Source: Brienomyrus brachyistius
Taxonomy: Eukaryota > Chordata > Actinopteri > Osteoglossiformes > Mormyridae
NCBI RefSeq assembly: GCF_023856365.1
Contig: NW_026042395.1
Location: 310,001-374,000 of the forward strand
Direction of reading: 5' to 3'
DNA: 64,000 nt
Shown: piece after piece, positions 11,060 through 22,900 of the stretch
Layout of the letters: each line of letters starts with the position of its first letter
How positions within the stretch are numbered: the first letter of the stretch is position 1
Notes under the pieces: generated by a model
What the model was told of the DNA's origin: nothing
Database searches by the model: none
Seen by the model: only the letters and a program-made list of their open reading frames with translations
Translations under genes and position numbers: made by a program

Positions 11060-11934
11060 AGGCTTGGGTTGTGAAGGCTAGCCTGCCTGGAGTGATAACT
11101 CATGAGAGATACTGTCGCATGCATTGTTGAAAAAAATAATGCTAGCTATGATAGAAAGGTGTCAGAATACATATCACAGCTTGTTGTGTATGGGGCTGTG
11201 CAGCCGCAGACCGGTCAGAGGGCCCATGCTGACCACCGTCCGCCCAAAGTGCCTACAATGGACATGTGAGGATAAGAACTGCAACATGGAGTGATGGAAG
11301 AAGGTGGCCTGGTCTGATTCATCATGTGGACGGCTGCATGCGGGTACGTCATTTACATGGGGAGAGAGATAGCACCAAGGTGCATTATGGGAATAGAAAG
11401 CACCAGGGTGCATTATGGGAAGAAGGCAAGCCAGTAGAAGCAGTGTTATGCTCCAGGCAATGTTCTGCTGGGAAACCTTGGGTCTTAGCATGCATGTGGA
11501 TGTTACTTAGTTTTGGTAGGTGGTACATGTCATTGTTGCAGACCAAATGCACCCTTTCATGGTAGTGGTCTTCCCCAGTGGCAGTGGCCTCTTTCAGCAG
11601 GAAAATGCGCCCAGCCACACTGCAGAAATTGTTGAGAAATGGTTTGAAGAGCATGAAAGAGAGCGTTGACTTGGCCTCCAAATTCCCCAGATCTCAATCC
11701 GACTGAGCATCTATGGTATGTGCTGGACAAACAAGCCCAATCCATTAAAAGCCCCACCTCTTTGGATGTAAAGGATCTACTGTTAACATCTTGGTGCCAG
11801 ATACCGCAGGACACCTTCAGAGGTCTTGTGGAGTCCATGCCTTGATGGGTCAGAGCTGTTTTGGTGGCACAATACCTACGTAATATTAGGCAGGCGGTTT
11901 TAATGTTATGGTTGGTCGGTGCATGTACATATTA
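11060..11934 (+). mobile_element. Tc1/mariner-like transposon with broken transposase
   Basis: A degraded DNA transposon on the plus strand. In one frame, codons from about 11595 give QQENAPSHTAEIVEKWFEEH, the region around the second catalytic Asp in Tc1-like transposases, where family members have DNAPCHTA. Here that Asp position reads Glu. The frame meets a stop at 11667. In another frame from 11666 it continues LTWPPNSPDLNPTEHLWYVL, which holds the PNSPDLNPxEHLW block with the catalytic Glu. A frameshift therefore separates the two, and other stops lie upstream. The 3' end (TAATGTTATGGTTGGTCGGTG) matches the usual terminal repeat of this fish family. I cannot see the matching 5' terminal repeat, so the element is 5'-truncated or eroded. 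It cannot make active transposase. Confidence 0.85.
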
Positions 11935-13043
11935 TGGTTGATGTTGATGTAGCACTATTCAGATGTATACTGCCGGGCGTCTCTGCTCACCTGTACTCGA
12001 TCGTCAGTTAGTGCCAGACATTAGCTAAACGAAGCACTTCGTTGGTGCTTCGGGACACGTCACGAGCTCTTCCGCTTCCCGCGTTCCCGGATACGCGTTT
12101 GCCCTGGAAAGGGAGTGCGCTGACATGGCAGGGGGTCGAGCCGTCGTTCTCCTCGCCAGCTGGTACTGCATGTTCTCGCCGTGCTGCTGTAGGAAATGCA
12201 CAACCGGCAGCCGAGATCTGACAAGAATCTCTTTTCATCTGTAAGGATGGCTGTGCAGGCACTGTGCCGGGCAGCAGGGAGTGTGGGCTGGAAGGGTTCG
12301 TGGTTTGAGCCTGGCCCTGGAGCTGAGTGGGGTCCGTAACCCTGATATCGTCAGTGGTTATCTGGCTGTATGTTCAGGACCAGCAGAGAAAAGACTAGAT
12401 TCTTACTTACTGAATTCCCTTGATTAGCTAAGCCAGTCCTTTTATTGTTAAATGTAAATGTGACAAAAAAATTAAGAAATTAGGGCCTGACTGTAGTAAG
12501 CACTTTGGATACTATGTGAGTTAATTCTCTTTCGCCAAAAGTAGATGTTTCAGCATTCAGGAATCTATTTTAAGATCTCTTACCTTGATGACATGTATTC
12601 AAAGCCTAGGTTCTCCCTGGAAAAAAAAGAACTTGAGGCAAGATATCTAGTAATGTAGGCCTTTGGTTTGGAGTGATGTGTATCAGCTGGTCCTCTGAGA
12701 CAAGCTAATGGGGTGACATTTATGCGAAAGTGTTTTTTTATTCTTTGGTGAGTTTTGGTCTGAGGGTTACTTATATGCTGATGACTTTGTTGTTTTTATA
12801 TAGGACAGGTTTGTGCATAGGAGGAAGATTTCATCCCTCCTCCAGCCAATCAGGGAGGCGAAGCAGGTCAGGCCAAGTTCCAGAACGGTATGCTGGCCCC
12901 TCCCCCTCCAGACTACATACCCTACTTACTCATGGAAGAAGTGGAGAAGATGATGACATCAGTGCTTCGTAGAGTGCTCAACTGCATGTTGTGCTGCATC
13001 AGGACATCTAACGGTCTGAATATTTATTCTTTATTTTATCAGT
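11935..13043. other. unique sequence, no gene seen
   Basis: Moderately GC-rich at 12000-12360, AT-rich after that. Open frames reach 84 codons and show no family resemblance. Confidence 0.45.
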
Positions 13044-13413
13044 GATGGATATGTAAATGGGGCGGCATGGTGGTGCAGTGGTTAGCACACCTCTGGGACC
13101 CGGGTTCGAACCTCCGCCTGGGTCACATGTGTGTGGAGTTTGCATGTTCTCCCCATGTTGTCGTGGGGTTTCCTCCGGGTACTCTGATTTCCCCCCACAG
13201 TCCAAAAACATGCTGAGGCTAATTGGACTTAAATTGCCCGTAGGTGTGCATGTGTGAGTGAGTGGTGTGTGAGTGTGCCCTGCGATGGGCTGGCCCCCCA
13301 TCCTGGGTTGTTCCCTGCCTTGTGCCCATTGCTTCCGGGATAGGCTCCGGACCACCCGTGACCCAGTAGGATAAGCGGTTTGGAAAATGAATGGATGGAT
13401 GGATATGTAAATG
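13044..13413 (+). mobile_element. SINE A, most complete copy, with target-site duplications
   Basis: The element spans 13060-13397. The head, GGCGGCATGGTGGTGCAGTG then GTTAGCAC, holds an A-box-like TGGTGCAGTGG. The B-box-like GGGTTCGAACCTC follows at about 13101. Together these resemble the RNA polymerase III promoter of a tRNA-derived SINE. The body has TGTGGAGTTTGCATGTTCTC, TTTCCTCCGGGTACTCTGAT and GGGATAGGCTCCGG blocks that are very widespread in fish genomes. The tail is (ATGG)n. A 16-bp direct repeat, GATGGATATGTAAATG, flanks it at 13044-13059 and 13398-13413, consistent with target-primed reverse transcription, although the tail's own GGAT motif overlaps the first bases of the 3' copy. 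Open frames inside it are not genes. Confidence 0.85.
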
Positions 13414-15169
13414 ATGCCTTCAAAACATACAGATGTTAGAAAGCCAACTGGAAAACCACCACCAGAGAGACTGACATCCTTTCTGGATGGCAGGTAAAAA
13501 GCGATCGGTCCCGCACTGCCAGCCTCTCGATGTTCGCTGTCGTGGCCCCTTTCTTCTCATAGGAGTCGTGTAGAAAGAGGTCAGAGAGGGTTCACCAGCA
13601 GGGAACCAGAAGTGGTTCTTGTGGGGGGGGGTCCTCTTGCGTAAGCTTTTTCTTACGTGGAAAAAGAGTAAAATAAGTTTTAAGGCTTTGTTTTATACTT
13701 CGTCAAGGAAGCACAATGTTCAGCAGACAGACAAATGGAAAAAAGCACAACAATTATGTTTGTTGTTCAAGTTCCAGCTATAATGTACCCCCCCCCCCCT
13801 TCACACCCAAAACCTCAAAAGAAAGCTGAATGCCCCGATCAATTGTGAAAGCCACCCCGCTTCCTGGAGCCCTCCCATGGCCACCTGTGTCCAGCCTAAC
13901 ATATCAGCCCTTTCACATGCCAATGGCCGCTGACAAAGCCTGAATGCAGATGCACTGAGGGTGCGTCCTCGTCGCAGAGGTCCTGCTCCGTCGCTGCATA
14001 TCCAAGCTGCACTGTGTGCCCAGGTGTGGGCAAGGGGGGGGGGGGGGGTTACATGGGGCCCACCACCATAGCTCAGACCCCACAGAGCAAACTGGGATGG
14101 GGAGGGGGGGGAATCTGACCCTACAGAGAAAAGACACTATAGCAAGGAAGCTGAATGTATGGTAAATTTTTCTTCTCCCTCCTTTTCTTCCCCTGAAATG
14201 GCCGCCGGTATCAGCTCTCACGGTGGACAAAGAGCTGCCCGCCCACTGCCATTTCCTGACATGCTGTGTCAATCATGGGATAATTACAGGGGACAGACAC
14301 GACGGGCCTCAGTCCATCACCCCCTCCTCGTTCTCCCTAATTACTGTACAGGGGGCTCCGCGGTGCCCCCTAGTGGTCTGGTCCAGCGTAACAGATCATG
14401 CTGCTCCAAGTTCTGTGCTCACCCTTTCATGTTCCTTATGGCTAAAACGGGTGGCCCCCGCTTTAATTAACAACAATCCACCAATGATTTTTGTCTCAGT
14501 CTGTTCCAGTTGCACAACAAACATGTGGACACTTATGGCAGCAGTTTCGCTTCCTTCCCCGGGTTAATTACGCCTTGCCTGTTATCCCTTTGTCATGCTA
14601 GTCCTCAAGTAGCTCTTAATACTGGAAAAAAGTCACTGGTTTTTATAAGACACCAGTACAAAGTTCCCCTAATGCAATATTTAATGAAAGAAGGGATTAT
14701 CAAATCAAGATGTGTTTTTACTCTGAGAAAACTGAAAGTGATTCTTTAAATCGCTGCTAATCTAGTTTTTGTTCGATGAGCAAATGGAAAATGTTTGGGG
14801 ATTGGGCGTGTGCGTTTTGTGCATCTGAGAAACAGTGTCAAAGACATTCAGCTCTTCAGACAGAAGATTTTAGGCGCCCCCCCTACACAGCTATGATAAG
14901 CCTGCCCCCATCCATCCAGTGTGTATTACTGTCATCATTCGAGAGCTGTTACTTTCTTTAGGAGATGAGATGTCTGTGTCGTCGTGTGTTTCTTTGTTCT
15001 TGTGTCTTTTTTTAACGCCTCACTCAATCTTAATATATTATGATATTTGAAATTCCAAGTGATGTTTCCAGTGGAACCAAGTCCTTATTTAAAAACTCTA
15101 CATTGTTGACTTTATTCGAATACCTAATATGAAATATTTATAATTTTTAGGAATGACTGACTTTTTGCA
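13414..15169. other. unique sequence, no gene seen
   Basis: Contains poly-C (13798-13809) and poly-G (14034-14048) runs. The block 14250-14480 is complex unique DNA with GGATAATTACAGG and CCTAATTACTG motifs and might be conserved regulatory DNA. The frames on both strands (119 and 114 codons) look incidental. Confidence 0.35.
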
Positions 15170-15548
15170 GCAGTACGAGCTGTCCGTCTGTACGAGCTGT
15201 GTGAGCTGTCCATCTGTACGAGCTGTATGAGCTGTACGTCTGTACGAGCCGTATGAACTGTACGACTGTACGAACTATATGAGCTGTACGAGCTGTACGC
15301 GCTGTACGTCTGTACGAGCCGTTTGAGCTGTCCGTCTGTACGAGCCGTATGAGCTGTACGTCTGTACGAGCCATATGAGCTGTATGACTGTACGAACTGT
15401 ATGAGCTGTCCGTCTGTACGAGCCGTATGAGCTGTACGTCTGTACGAGCCATATGAGCTGTACGACTGTACGAACTGTATGAGCTGTCCGTCTGTACGAG
15501 CTGTACGCGCTGTATGTATGTACGAGCTGTATGAGCTGTATGTATACA
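15170..15548. repeat. minisatellite with 78-bp higher-order period
   Basis: The base motif is about 13 bp (GAGCTGTACGTCT and variants). Three of its 26-bp dimers form a 78-bp higher-order unit: GAGCTGTCCGTCTGTACGAG recurs at 15325, 15403 and 15481, exactly 78 bases apart. Edge copies at 15170-15324 and 15500-15548 are more diverged. On the minus strand the period being a multiple of three leaves two long open frames (Tyr-Ser-Ser-Tyr and Gln-Leu repeats). They are read-throughs of the array, not genes. Confidence 0.95.
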
Positions 15549-17224
15549 ACAGTTAGAGCAGAATTTTACCCTTTCCTATCATCCTTTTTGTGTCGTATGC
15601 TGAGAAGTCATTTTGATTATTTGATTATTCTTTTTTTTCTGTGTTGCCAAACCAAAACTAGATTTAAGTAGACCCTGTGTAATTTAGCAAGAGTGAGTCT
15701 TTCTGTACACTCTTTGTTATCACATGATTTAGAAGGCATTACAGTTCCTTCCTCTTTAGAGAAACACAGCACAGACTGACCTCAGAACAGGGTCACCTCT
15801 ATCGAGGAACTGCACAGGTAGACCTCAGAACAGGACCGCCATGTTAGCTGCAGTGGACTTGGCTTGCAAAGCATGCACTTTGGTATTGTTGATGACAGGA
15901 ACAGAGGTGAAACATTCAGGACCAGAAAGTACAAATCCAGACCAGGATTTTGTTTCAACCAACCGGTTGAGTACTCTGTGACTGTGATTTTTTTATACTG
16001 AACTGGTTGGTAGAAATAAAATCTTGGTCTGAATTTGTGCTTTCTGGACCGGAATTTTCCAGCCCTAAACAGTAATACGCTGTGGCCACATCCAGTCAAG
16101 GAGCTATAATCATACTATTATTGTTATAGTAATAGCAATACTTTTAATTATAGGCTGTGGTTGCTGCGGTCATTTTTTCAGGCATGACGTATATTCTTGA
16201 ATTTGTGACTATAAACACATTTGGAATGTTCATTTCAGCCTGAATTGCAACAGTAATTGAAAGGATTGCTTACCGTCCCTGTCTTGCACTGTGCAATGCG
16301 AGAGAATCGCCTTCCCTCTCAGGCCCCGGTAAAGACAATCTTATGTCCTTCCCAGGAGCTGCAGCTGACTTTTGGATGCAGTGAGGGCTGCCAGGGGGGG
16401 TGGAGGGCTTGACCCTGAGCACCCGACATGTGGCCCCAGGCGGGCCAAAATGTCTGTGACCTGACATTTGTCGTCATGCTTCCTGTTTCAATTCAGCTTC
16501 TTCATTAGCAGGTAAACGCACATTTCCCAATACTGTACCAACAAAAATGGCTGCAAGTGTATTCCCAAAAGCAGTTTTGATACTCTGCTGCTTTGTGTCT
16601 GTTCCTCTGCTGGCATTTTAGTTGTAAATCTCTTAGTCGCCCCCCCGCCTCCCAGGTTTTTTTGCATCAATACTGATTTCCACCCCACACAGCCTGCACA
16701 CGCGAGGACAGCCTCATCCTCGCTCTGGAGCTTGAAAATCTCACCTTCTCCTGCTTTCATTAGCCGGCAGGTCGACGCCGGCATGATTTATTTACCTTCG
16801 CAGACGCCCCCCTCACACGCGCGCAAGTTAATTATTCAGTGATACCTAAAGAGAACCGTGTATCCCGGCCTAGAAAGGCCGACCGGGTGTGAGGCCTGGG
16901 GTCATCTGGCGCGCTTCTGAAGGCTGTCAGAAGAGAGGCAGGGATTGGAATAGCAAGCAGGCTCACCCCGGTCCATACCTGGCAGCCCGCGAGGAAGGGA
17001 GATGAGAAGCAGGGATGCAGCACGCCCGCATGCAAGTAAACATGCGTGGCTGCGGCAGGCAGTGGGGATCAGAGGCTCTCGACATGCGCGTAAACATGCG
17101 TGGCTAGAGTGGCCTGTGGGGATCAGAGGTCCTCAGATGTACGCGTTGGTGAAGACCTGCTTTTTAGGGTTGCCAGATTTAAACTGGACCTATTCTGAAC
17201 CGTCCACATTTCAAGTACTTATGC
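15549..17224. other. unique sequence, no gene seen
   Basis: AT-rich to 16260, then mixed. A direct repeat occurs at 17034-17130, where AAACATGCGTGGCT appears twice followed by GTGGGGATCAGAGG. Minus-strand frames of 105, 65 and 98 codons show no recognisable domain. Confidence 0.4.
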
Positions 17225-17320
17225 TGAGGTTTGCTGGGGTGGCAGATCCTACCCCAGGTAGCACAGAGCATAAGGAAAAGGCAACCTAGATATGACACCA
17301 GTCCATCGTAGGGCTGATCT
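17225..17320 (-). mobile_element. SINE A, internal fragment (inverted, decayed)
   Basis: Read on the minus strand, CCTACGATGGACTGGTGTCA then CTTATGCTCTGTGCTACC follows the order CCTGCGATGGACTGG, then TGTGCTGCCTGGGATAGG of SINE A copies such as the one at 63.5 kb. Both ends are lost. Confidence 0.5.
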
Positions 17321-18619
17321 ACACGATGCCTTCTTTTCTTTGGTCTTGGCATAAAACTAATTCTTCAACCAAAGACAAAGGGTTGGTTTTCTTAGACTGT
17401 GCCTCATGTGACCCCCCCCCCCCCCCCACCCCACCCCTCCCCAAGCAAGACCAGGGACACTGAAGCACAGGAAGCAGTGAGTGGTTGAAGAATAAATGCA
17501 GAAGGCTGGCCCAGTTACTTTAGTTAAGAACTTAATAATAATATTATAATTTGTCGTTTGTTAGTCTGGGATAGATGGGAACAAACCTCCTTTGGTTGAA
17601 TGCTAAAATATCCCATGATGAACCTATAGGAAACAACGTATTTTTGTATTGACTGTAAATTCTGTAAATTCCATTTGCAATTAAGGAACGTCACTTTAGT
17701 CCTGCAAGGAGGGCATCATTTAATTATTCTCATACAAACGTGGCTTTCTGAACACTGTGAGTAAGACGCTAAAGCCATGGAAGACAGGAAGATGTCGTTG
17801 CTTAGGAAACATACATGTAAATGTTCTCATACTGGCATCCAACCCAGCGCAGTCTCCCATCTTCTGACACGGTTCAGCTCTCCCCCCGACAGGAAGGCGG
17901 CACCCCGAGTAATGGCGGACCTTAAAAACACACGTGTATTTTTTTTGTCTCCGTCCTGAAGCCGTGGGGCACATGAACTCTCCCTTGACACTGAGAAGCG
18001 ATGTTATTTCAGCTTTCTATGTCCCCTCCATGCTGCAGAATGAAAAATAAATAAGTGCGTTGAAATTGAATCCAGCCGATATTTCTGTGTTTGAACAGAC
18101 TTGAATTTGAATGCCTTTGATGTGGTGATGTCTGGGAAGAAGTCCTTCAGCTGCTAAGGGCTATGGAAGCGGTTTGAAATAGGAGGACACTCCACTAAGA
18201 GCTGTTCACGGCTGCATACGCACCCAGAGCTGTTTCCCTGTCCGCTGTCCGTCTGTCGTAAACAATGGTATTATGAAATTACATATTCCTATTTGTTGAA
18301 GAAAATGATTAGTAATTAACTGGTAATAAAGCCAAGCACATCTGAAAGGGCCGCGTACCTGCAGCCAACGAGAGTGAAGAGCAATCGGCTTGCTTTGAGT
18401 TTGCAGTCATGCTTTTGGGTGAGTGTGTGTGTGTGTGTGTGTGTGTAATTCAAAGACCACAGATAACAGGAAGATTTAGATAGTAAGGCTGTTGTGCTGC
18501 CCAGCATTAAGGTCAGGAACAATGACTCATAACAAAAGATTGGTGTTTAACATCCCAAGAGAGTTTTTCTGTCGTTCCTGTGAACAAAGTATGTAACCTG
18601 AATCGCTCCACTTAAGTGT
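17321..18619. other. unique sequence with short simple repeats
   Basis: Holds a C16 run (17412-17427) and a (GT)12 microsatellite (about 18423-18446). The frames at 17720-17974 overlap on both strands and are probably non-coding. No gene is seen. Confidence 0.4.
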
Positions 18620-18785
18620 CTACAGGGGCATTTCTATGATTTTTTTTTTTAAGGTGGGGGGCATAAGCAGGGTCATAATTTGTACAAAGTGGCCAGCTTT
18701 ATGATTAGCCAATGATATGTTTTGAATTGGTGTGTGACAGGGGAGGGGCCACTCTGGGAGTCAATCAGCTTTCTGCGGCCCTGTG
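18620..18785 (+). repeat. dispersed repeat C, copy 1
   Basis: This segment aligns by eye with the reverse complement of 30595-30752. Shared blocks in the same order are GGGGC then TTCTA and a T run, a G-rich stretch, GGxCATAATT, GCCAATGATATG, TTTGAAT, GACAGGGG and CAATCAGCTT. I do not know a published name. It resembles a degraded fish interspersed repeat. Confidence 0.65.
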
Positions 18786-19548
18786 GCCCCGCCCCTGTCC
18801 AGCTGCATAAAAGTATGGAAATATTAGCTATGCAGCTGTATTATGGCAGGAAATCTCAACAGTTGCACATTTTCAGATGGATTTTTCAGTAATTTTCTGA
18901 GGGTCAGGCGAAAATGGATAAACGGACAAATGGAGTTAAAAACTGCAAGAACTAACAACAAATGCAGTGCGGTAATTCACATGGTGGTGCAGAAATTTCC
19001 ATCGCAGTGCTGTGATTCACAAGGCGTGGGGCCCGAGTCTGGCCGGGGAAGCTTGACCTGGCACATTTGATGGCAGCAGCATCAGTGCAGTAGCAGGAAC
19101 ACATTGAAAAAATATACAGCGGGCGGAAAGCCCGGCTGCCTGCATGATGCGTACACGCCGTGGGGCCCGTCGGACCAGTATCTACCTGTAAAAGCTCTAG
19201 TGTTCCCAGTGTCCCCAGTACTGAAGGACCATAGAAATGTTTCCTGTGTAGGGAAATTAGCTCTCGGCCAACTTACTGTTTAATGATACAACACATCGAA
19301 GCACTTTGCTGCTTAGGATTTCATTAGACTTTTCCATATGTTACATTGTTATGGAGAAAAACTTGTTTATGTATAGATAATTTATATACATAAACCAACA
19401 TAAACAATGTTGTTTATGCGTGTGGTTTGAGCTGTTTTTTCACTACGGTGTGAATATTTGTGTTTAATTAAACGATTATATCTAATTACCGACGTCACCT
19501 CGTGAGCGAAAGGTCAGCCAGTTAGGCAGCTCAGTGTAAAAATATTTT
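18786..19548. other. unique sequence, no gene seen
   Basis: The frame at 18843-19070 (75 codons) has no recognisable domain. The rest is AT-rich and includes the hairpin pair described separately. Confidence 0.4.
19365..19418. repeat. two adjacent AT-rich hairpins
   Basis: GTTTATGTATA (19365-19375) pairs with TATACATAAAC (19385-19395). Immediately after, CATAAAC (19399-19405) pairs with GTTTATG (19412-19418) around AATGTT. The heptamer GTTTATG therefore occurs four times in alternating orientation within 54 bases. Confidence 0.85.
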
Positions 19549-19900
19549 ATGCTTTACAGAAATCAAAACTTTTTTTTTCTTTTTTGCATCTACAGTACCC
19601 AGGAGAAGAAACCACGATTCATTTTGGTCCAATTTATACCATTAATTTCCCCAGAGATGTATTTGCAGTCTACAAAGAAGTGCTGCATTCATCAAGGAGC
19701 CTGTACAGAGTGGCTAGGTCATCTCGAGCGGGTCTCCGGCACTGGTGCAGTGAAAGAACCACTGCAGAGTGGACCCCACACAGATGAAATTTCTCCTCCT
19801 TTGCCAATTCAGTGCTGGCTAATGGATGCTGCCACAATGGGCCGTGGCCACCGCCATTGTCTAAGATCATCCGAGCGAGATGCTAAGTTTTAATCATTGT
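19549..19900 (+). other. candidate exon or conserved block
   Basis: A pyrimidine-rich tract (T and C from 19569 to 19586) ends in CATCTACAG at about 19595, a good splice acceptor shape. It is followed by a frame of 64 codons starting YPGEETTIHFGPIYTINFPR and closing at 19787. A second frame over the same region stays open to 19893. Neither matches a family that I know, and no clear GTRAGT donor follows. The unique, complex sequence continues to 19915 (TTAATCATTGTTCCGATTAA). It may be a conserved non-coding element instead. Confidence 0.2.
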
Positions 19901-22900
19901 TCCGATTAATTTGGAAATCCTCTCGCCCCCCCCCCCCCCCCATCCCCTCCTAAACAAAGGATGAGAAAAGATTTAGTGGGAGAAACAGCGTCACAAAGGG
20001 GGTGACTTCATAGCGTGCCAGAGTAGTGATTGGCGTAGATGTCAAAACAGTGGGCTAGCCGTCGGCAGTGGGGAATTATGAGCGGGGCGCCCTCGATGCC
20101 GATGCCAGGGCATAGAAACGTGACAATAGGCCCTCGTTGTGATGTAAAACGGTCGAGTAACGGCTGTGCGCTGGGCAGCTATTGTAGCCTGATCCTGCAA
20201 ACTTTTCAAAGATCCCCTTTGGTCACAGTCGCAAAGCTGCAACGGCAAGGCTGCCACACCTGTTGCACGTTACGTACGTTATTATGCCACCTCTCATTCC
20301 GTGTCAGTCCTTATCCGTTCGAGGCCGCCCCCGTCTCAGTGGGAATCCCTGCGAGGACATCATGGCAGAGCGCCCCCATGTGGCAGACCGCTCGACTATA
20401 AAACGTAAACGTCGTAAGACAAGCAAGAGGGGGCCTTAATTCCCAGCCACCTTAAGCTGCAGCAGAAAAAAGAAAAATTGCACTGAAACTCGGTGGAATC
20501 ATTAAATATTTATCTCAGCCGACGAAGTAAACTTTTGCTTTTCAAAAACCCTGCAGTACCAAGTCAGCATCATGCTTGTGAGTAAAAAAAAAAAAAAAAT
20601 CACCTTTGGACTAGCATGCAGATAGCCTGCTTTTATATTTAATATTCTGTCCAAATCGGCCTGTGGTTTTACCTACAGCTCAGTGTGCTGTGGGCGTAAT
20701 TCCAAATAAGCACCTCAAAGATGCTCCAGCAGGGTCCTTCCCAGTATTTAAACTGGCACTACAGTGCATACCTGCAATAGGACCCCTACTAGAAATACAA
20801 TTCAATAATGGGTCCATGTCATTAACTACTGCGCCCCCTGCTGTCCTACTTCTGCCTGCAATTCTATGTCTGAATCCATTCTGAGAGTCCCCTTGCTGAC
20901 AGTGAGCCTTGGTTTAGGGGAATCTTGGCACCATTATGGTTGCCCCAGAAAGGCTTTAGTAGAACATTTAGCAGCACAATAGGGGTCATAGATGTTTGGT
21001 ATTCCAACAACCCACTCTCCAAATGACCGCACCCCAAAAAAGCGTGCAGGGCTCGCTAATCCACTACAACTTTAATGACAATGACTTGTGGTTGTACTCA
21101 AAACATGGATATTATGTTACCTAACAACAAATGAAATCAGTGCTTATCCGGTGAATCAATGACGACGTAACATCCTCTGTGTGAGTTCCTTCTCGATGCG
21201 TTCAGCGGTCGCTGTTTCTCTGTCCCGATGCCTCTGCGAGGTGACAAGGTTACGACTGACCTAACGGCAGGACTCCATCGGCACTGAAGTACGGAAGAGG
21301 AGGCCGGTTTTCCAGGCCTTTTTCAGATCCCCGGTCCATCGGGACACCAACGTAAATTCCAACTGCGTGGTAAATCGACGTAGGCAGCATCGCCACCGCA
21401 GAATAAATAAGAAGAAAAAAAACATACAAAGGCCGTATAGAAACTGACTTTTCTTTTTTTATTACGGCTGCCCCCCACACAGGGTAGAGCACGTGAGGGG
21501 AATACATTAACAACGAAATGAAAATAAGGCCTATTTTTGTTTATGTATTTGTTTATTTATTTATTTTTCCTACCTATTGTAGAGGTCTGAAGTTTGAAAA
21601 ATGAGCCAGTTCCCATTGCCGGCAGAGATAATAAATGCGGGCAGGTGCGAGGGGTCCGGATTGGAAGCAGCTGGAGGCTGCGCAGGACGCGGTCCGGGCC
21701 TTATGCAGGCCCCAGCCTTTAATCCCCACGGCTCTGCTCGCATGTCTCACGCCTTACGTAACGTGGAGAGGAATCCAAACATATGGAGGGAATTGTATGC
21801 CGCTGCAAGGGGACTTAACCCCTTCTGAAGCACTTTAAAAAGGGGGGGGGGGGGGGTCGGGGGCTGGCTGTTACAAAACAGTGTCCAAAGGCATGTGTGT
21901 AAGAGCTTAGGAATTCCCTCTCTCGGGGCAGTTCCTCTGGTTGATGTCTACCAGGGTACAACGCACTAAATCAGAGGAGAAGGGAATGCGGAGGGGGTGG
22001 GGGCGCGGGTGAGTTTCTCCTTCAGGCATGGATATTAATTAGAGTTTTCCAGGAGGATAAAGCCCCTCTTTGTTTTACATTTTTCAGGCCAAGAAAACAC
22101 TGTGTTTGGGCTGTTTTTCGCCTTATTGTGTTCAGCTCACCGTTGCTAAGGAAGTGTCCAGGAGTTGTATTACTATTTAAACTGTTTAATAGGGTCGTGT
22201 TTTGCAAGCGCTCCACGGATCGACATTAAGTCTAAGGCAGGGTATAATATCGTTAATGTGATACGGTGTGGCACATGTTTTGAGGGTAATTGGGCAACTT
22301 TATTTTGCAGGTGTCAGCTCAGCATCCATGTGGTCTGACTTCCTAGTAAGTAATGAAACTCGAGCGGTTAAAATGAGGGCCCAGATTTCATCTGCTCCAC
22401 ACGGTTCTTGCTCCCCCATACCCCTCATTAAATGAGAACGACCTCCCCAAAGCCCTTTGCTCCTTTTCTTCTCTGTCTCTTTGTCCTCCTGGCCCGTTCG
22501 CTGCTGGCTGGGACCCTGAAGGGCGCAGAGTCACACTGTTGGGGACACCCATGTTGTGGAAGAGATTCATTTGGAATTGATGACGGGTGTGGCGCCGGTA
22601 CTAGCAGTGCCCACACCTTTCAGGCATTGTCTGGGCTGCTTTTTATACCTGGGGGGGGGGGCTCTCTGCGTGAGTCTGCGCTCCAGCTGGCCCCGCCGCT
22701 CTCCGCTGGATGCCAGGACAGACGCCCGCGCGTCGGGGTGGGCTGTTGAAGTGTGCGCAAATGACAACAATGCCATGCTTTTTCGGTGGCGTATCGTGAA
22801 GCGGGGCGGATTAATGCAGGGAAAAAAAACAGCCCCAGGAGACAGAATTCCCATTGTGTACAGGCCTGACAGCTTTGGGGGGCTCCAGTCTCGCATCCAC

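Noticed and set aside
13060..13140. A tRNA gene, because of the A-box and GGGTTCGAAC B-box
   Set aside because: It is the head of a retroposed SINE: it continues into the SINE body and tail, has flanking duplications, and does not fold as a full tRNA by eye.
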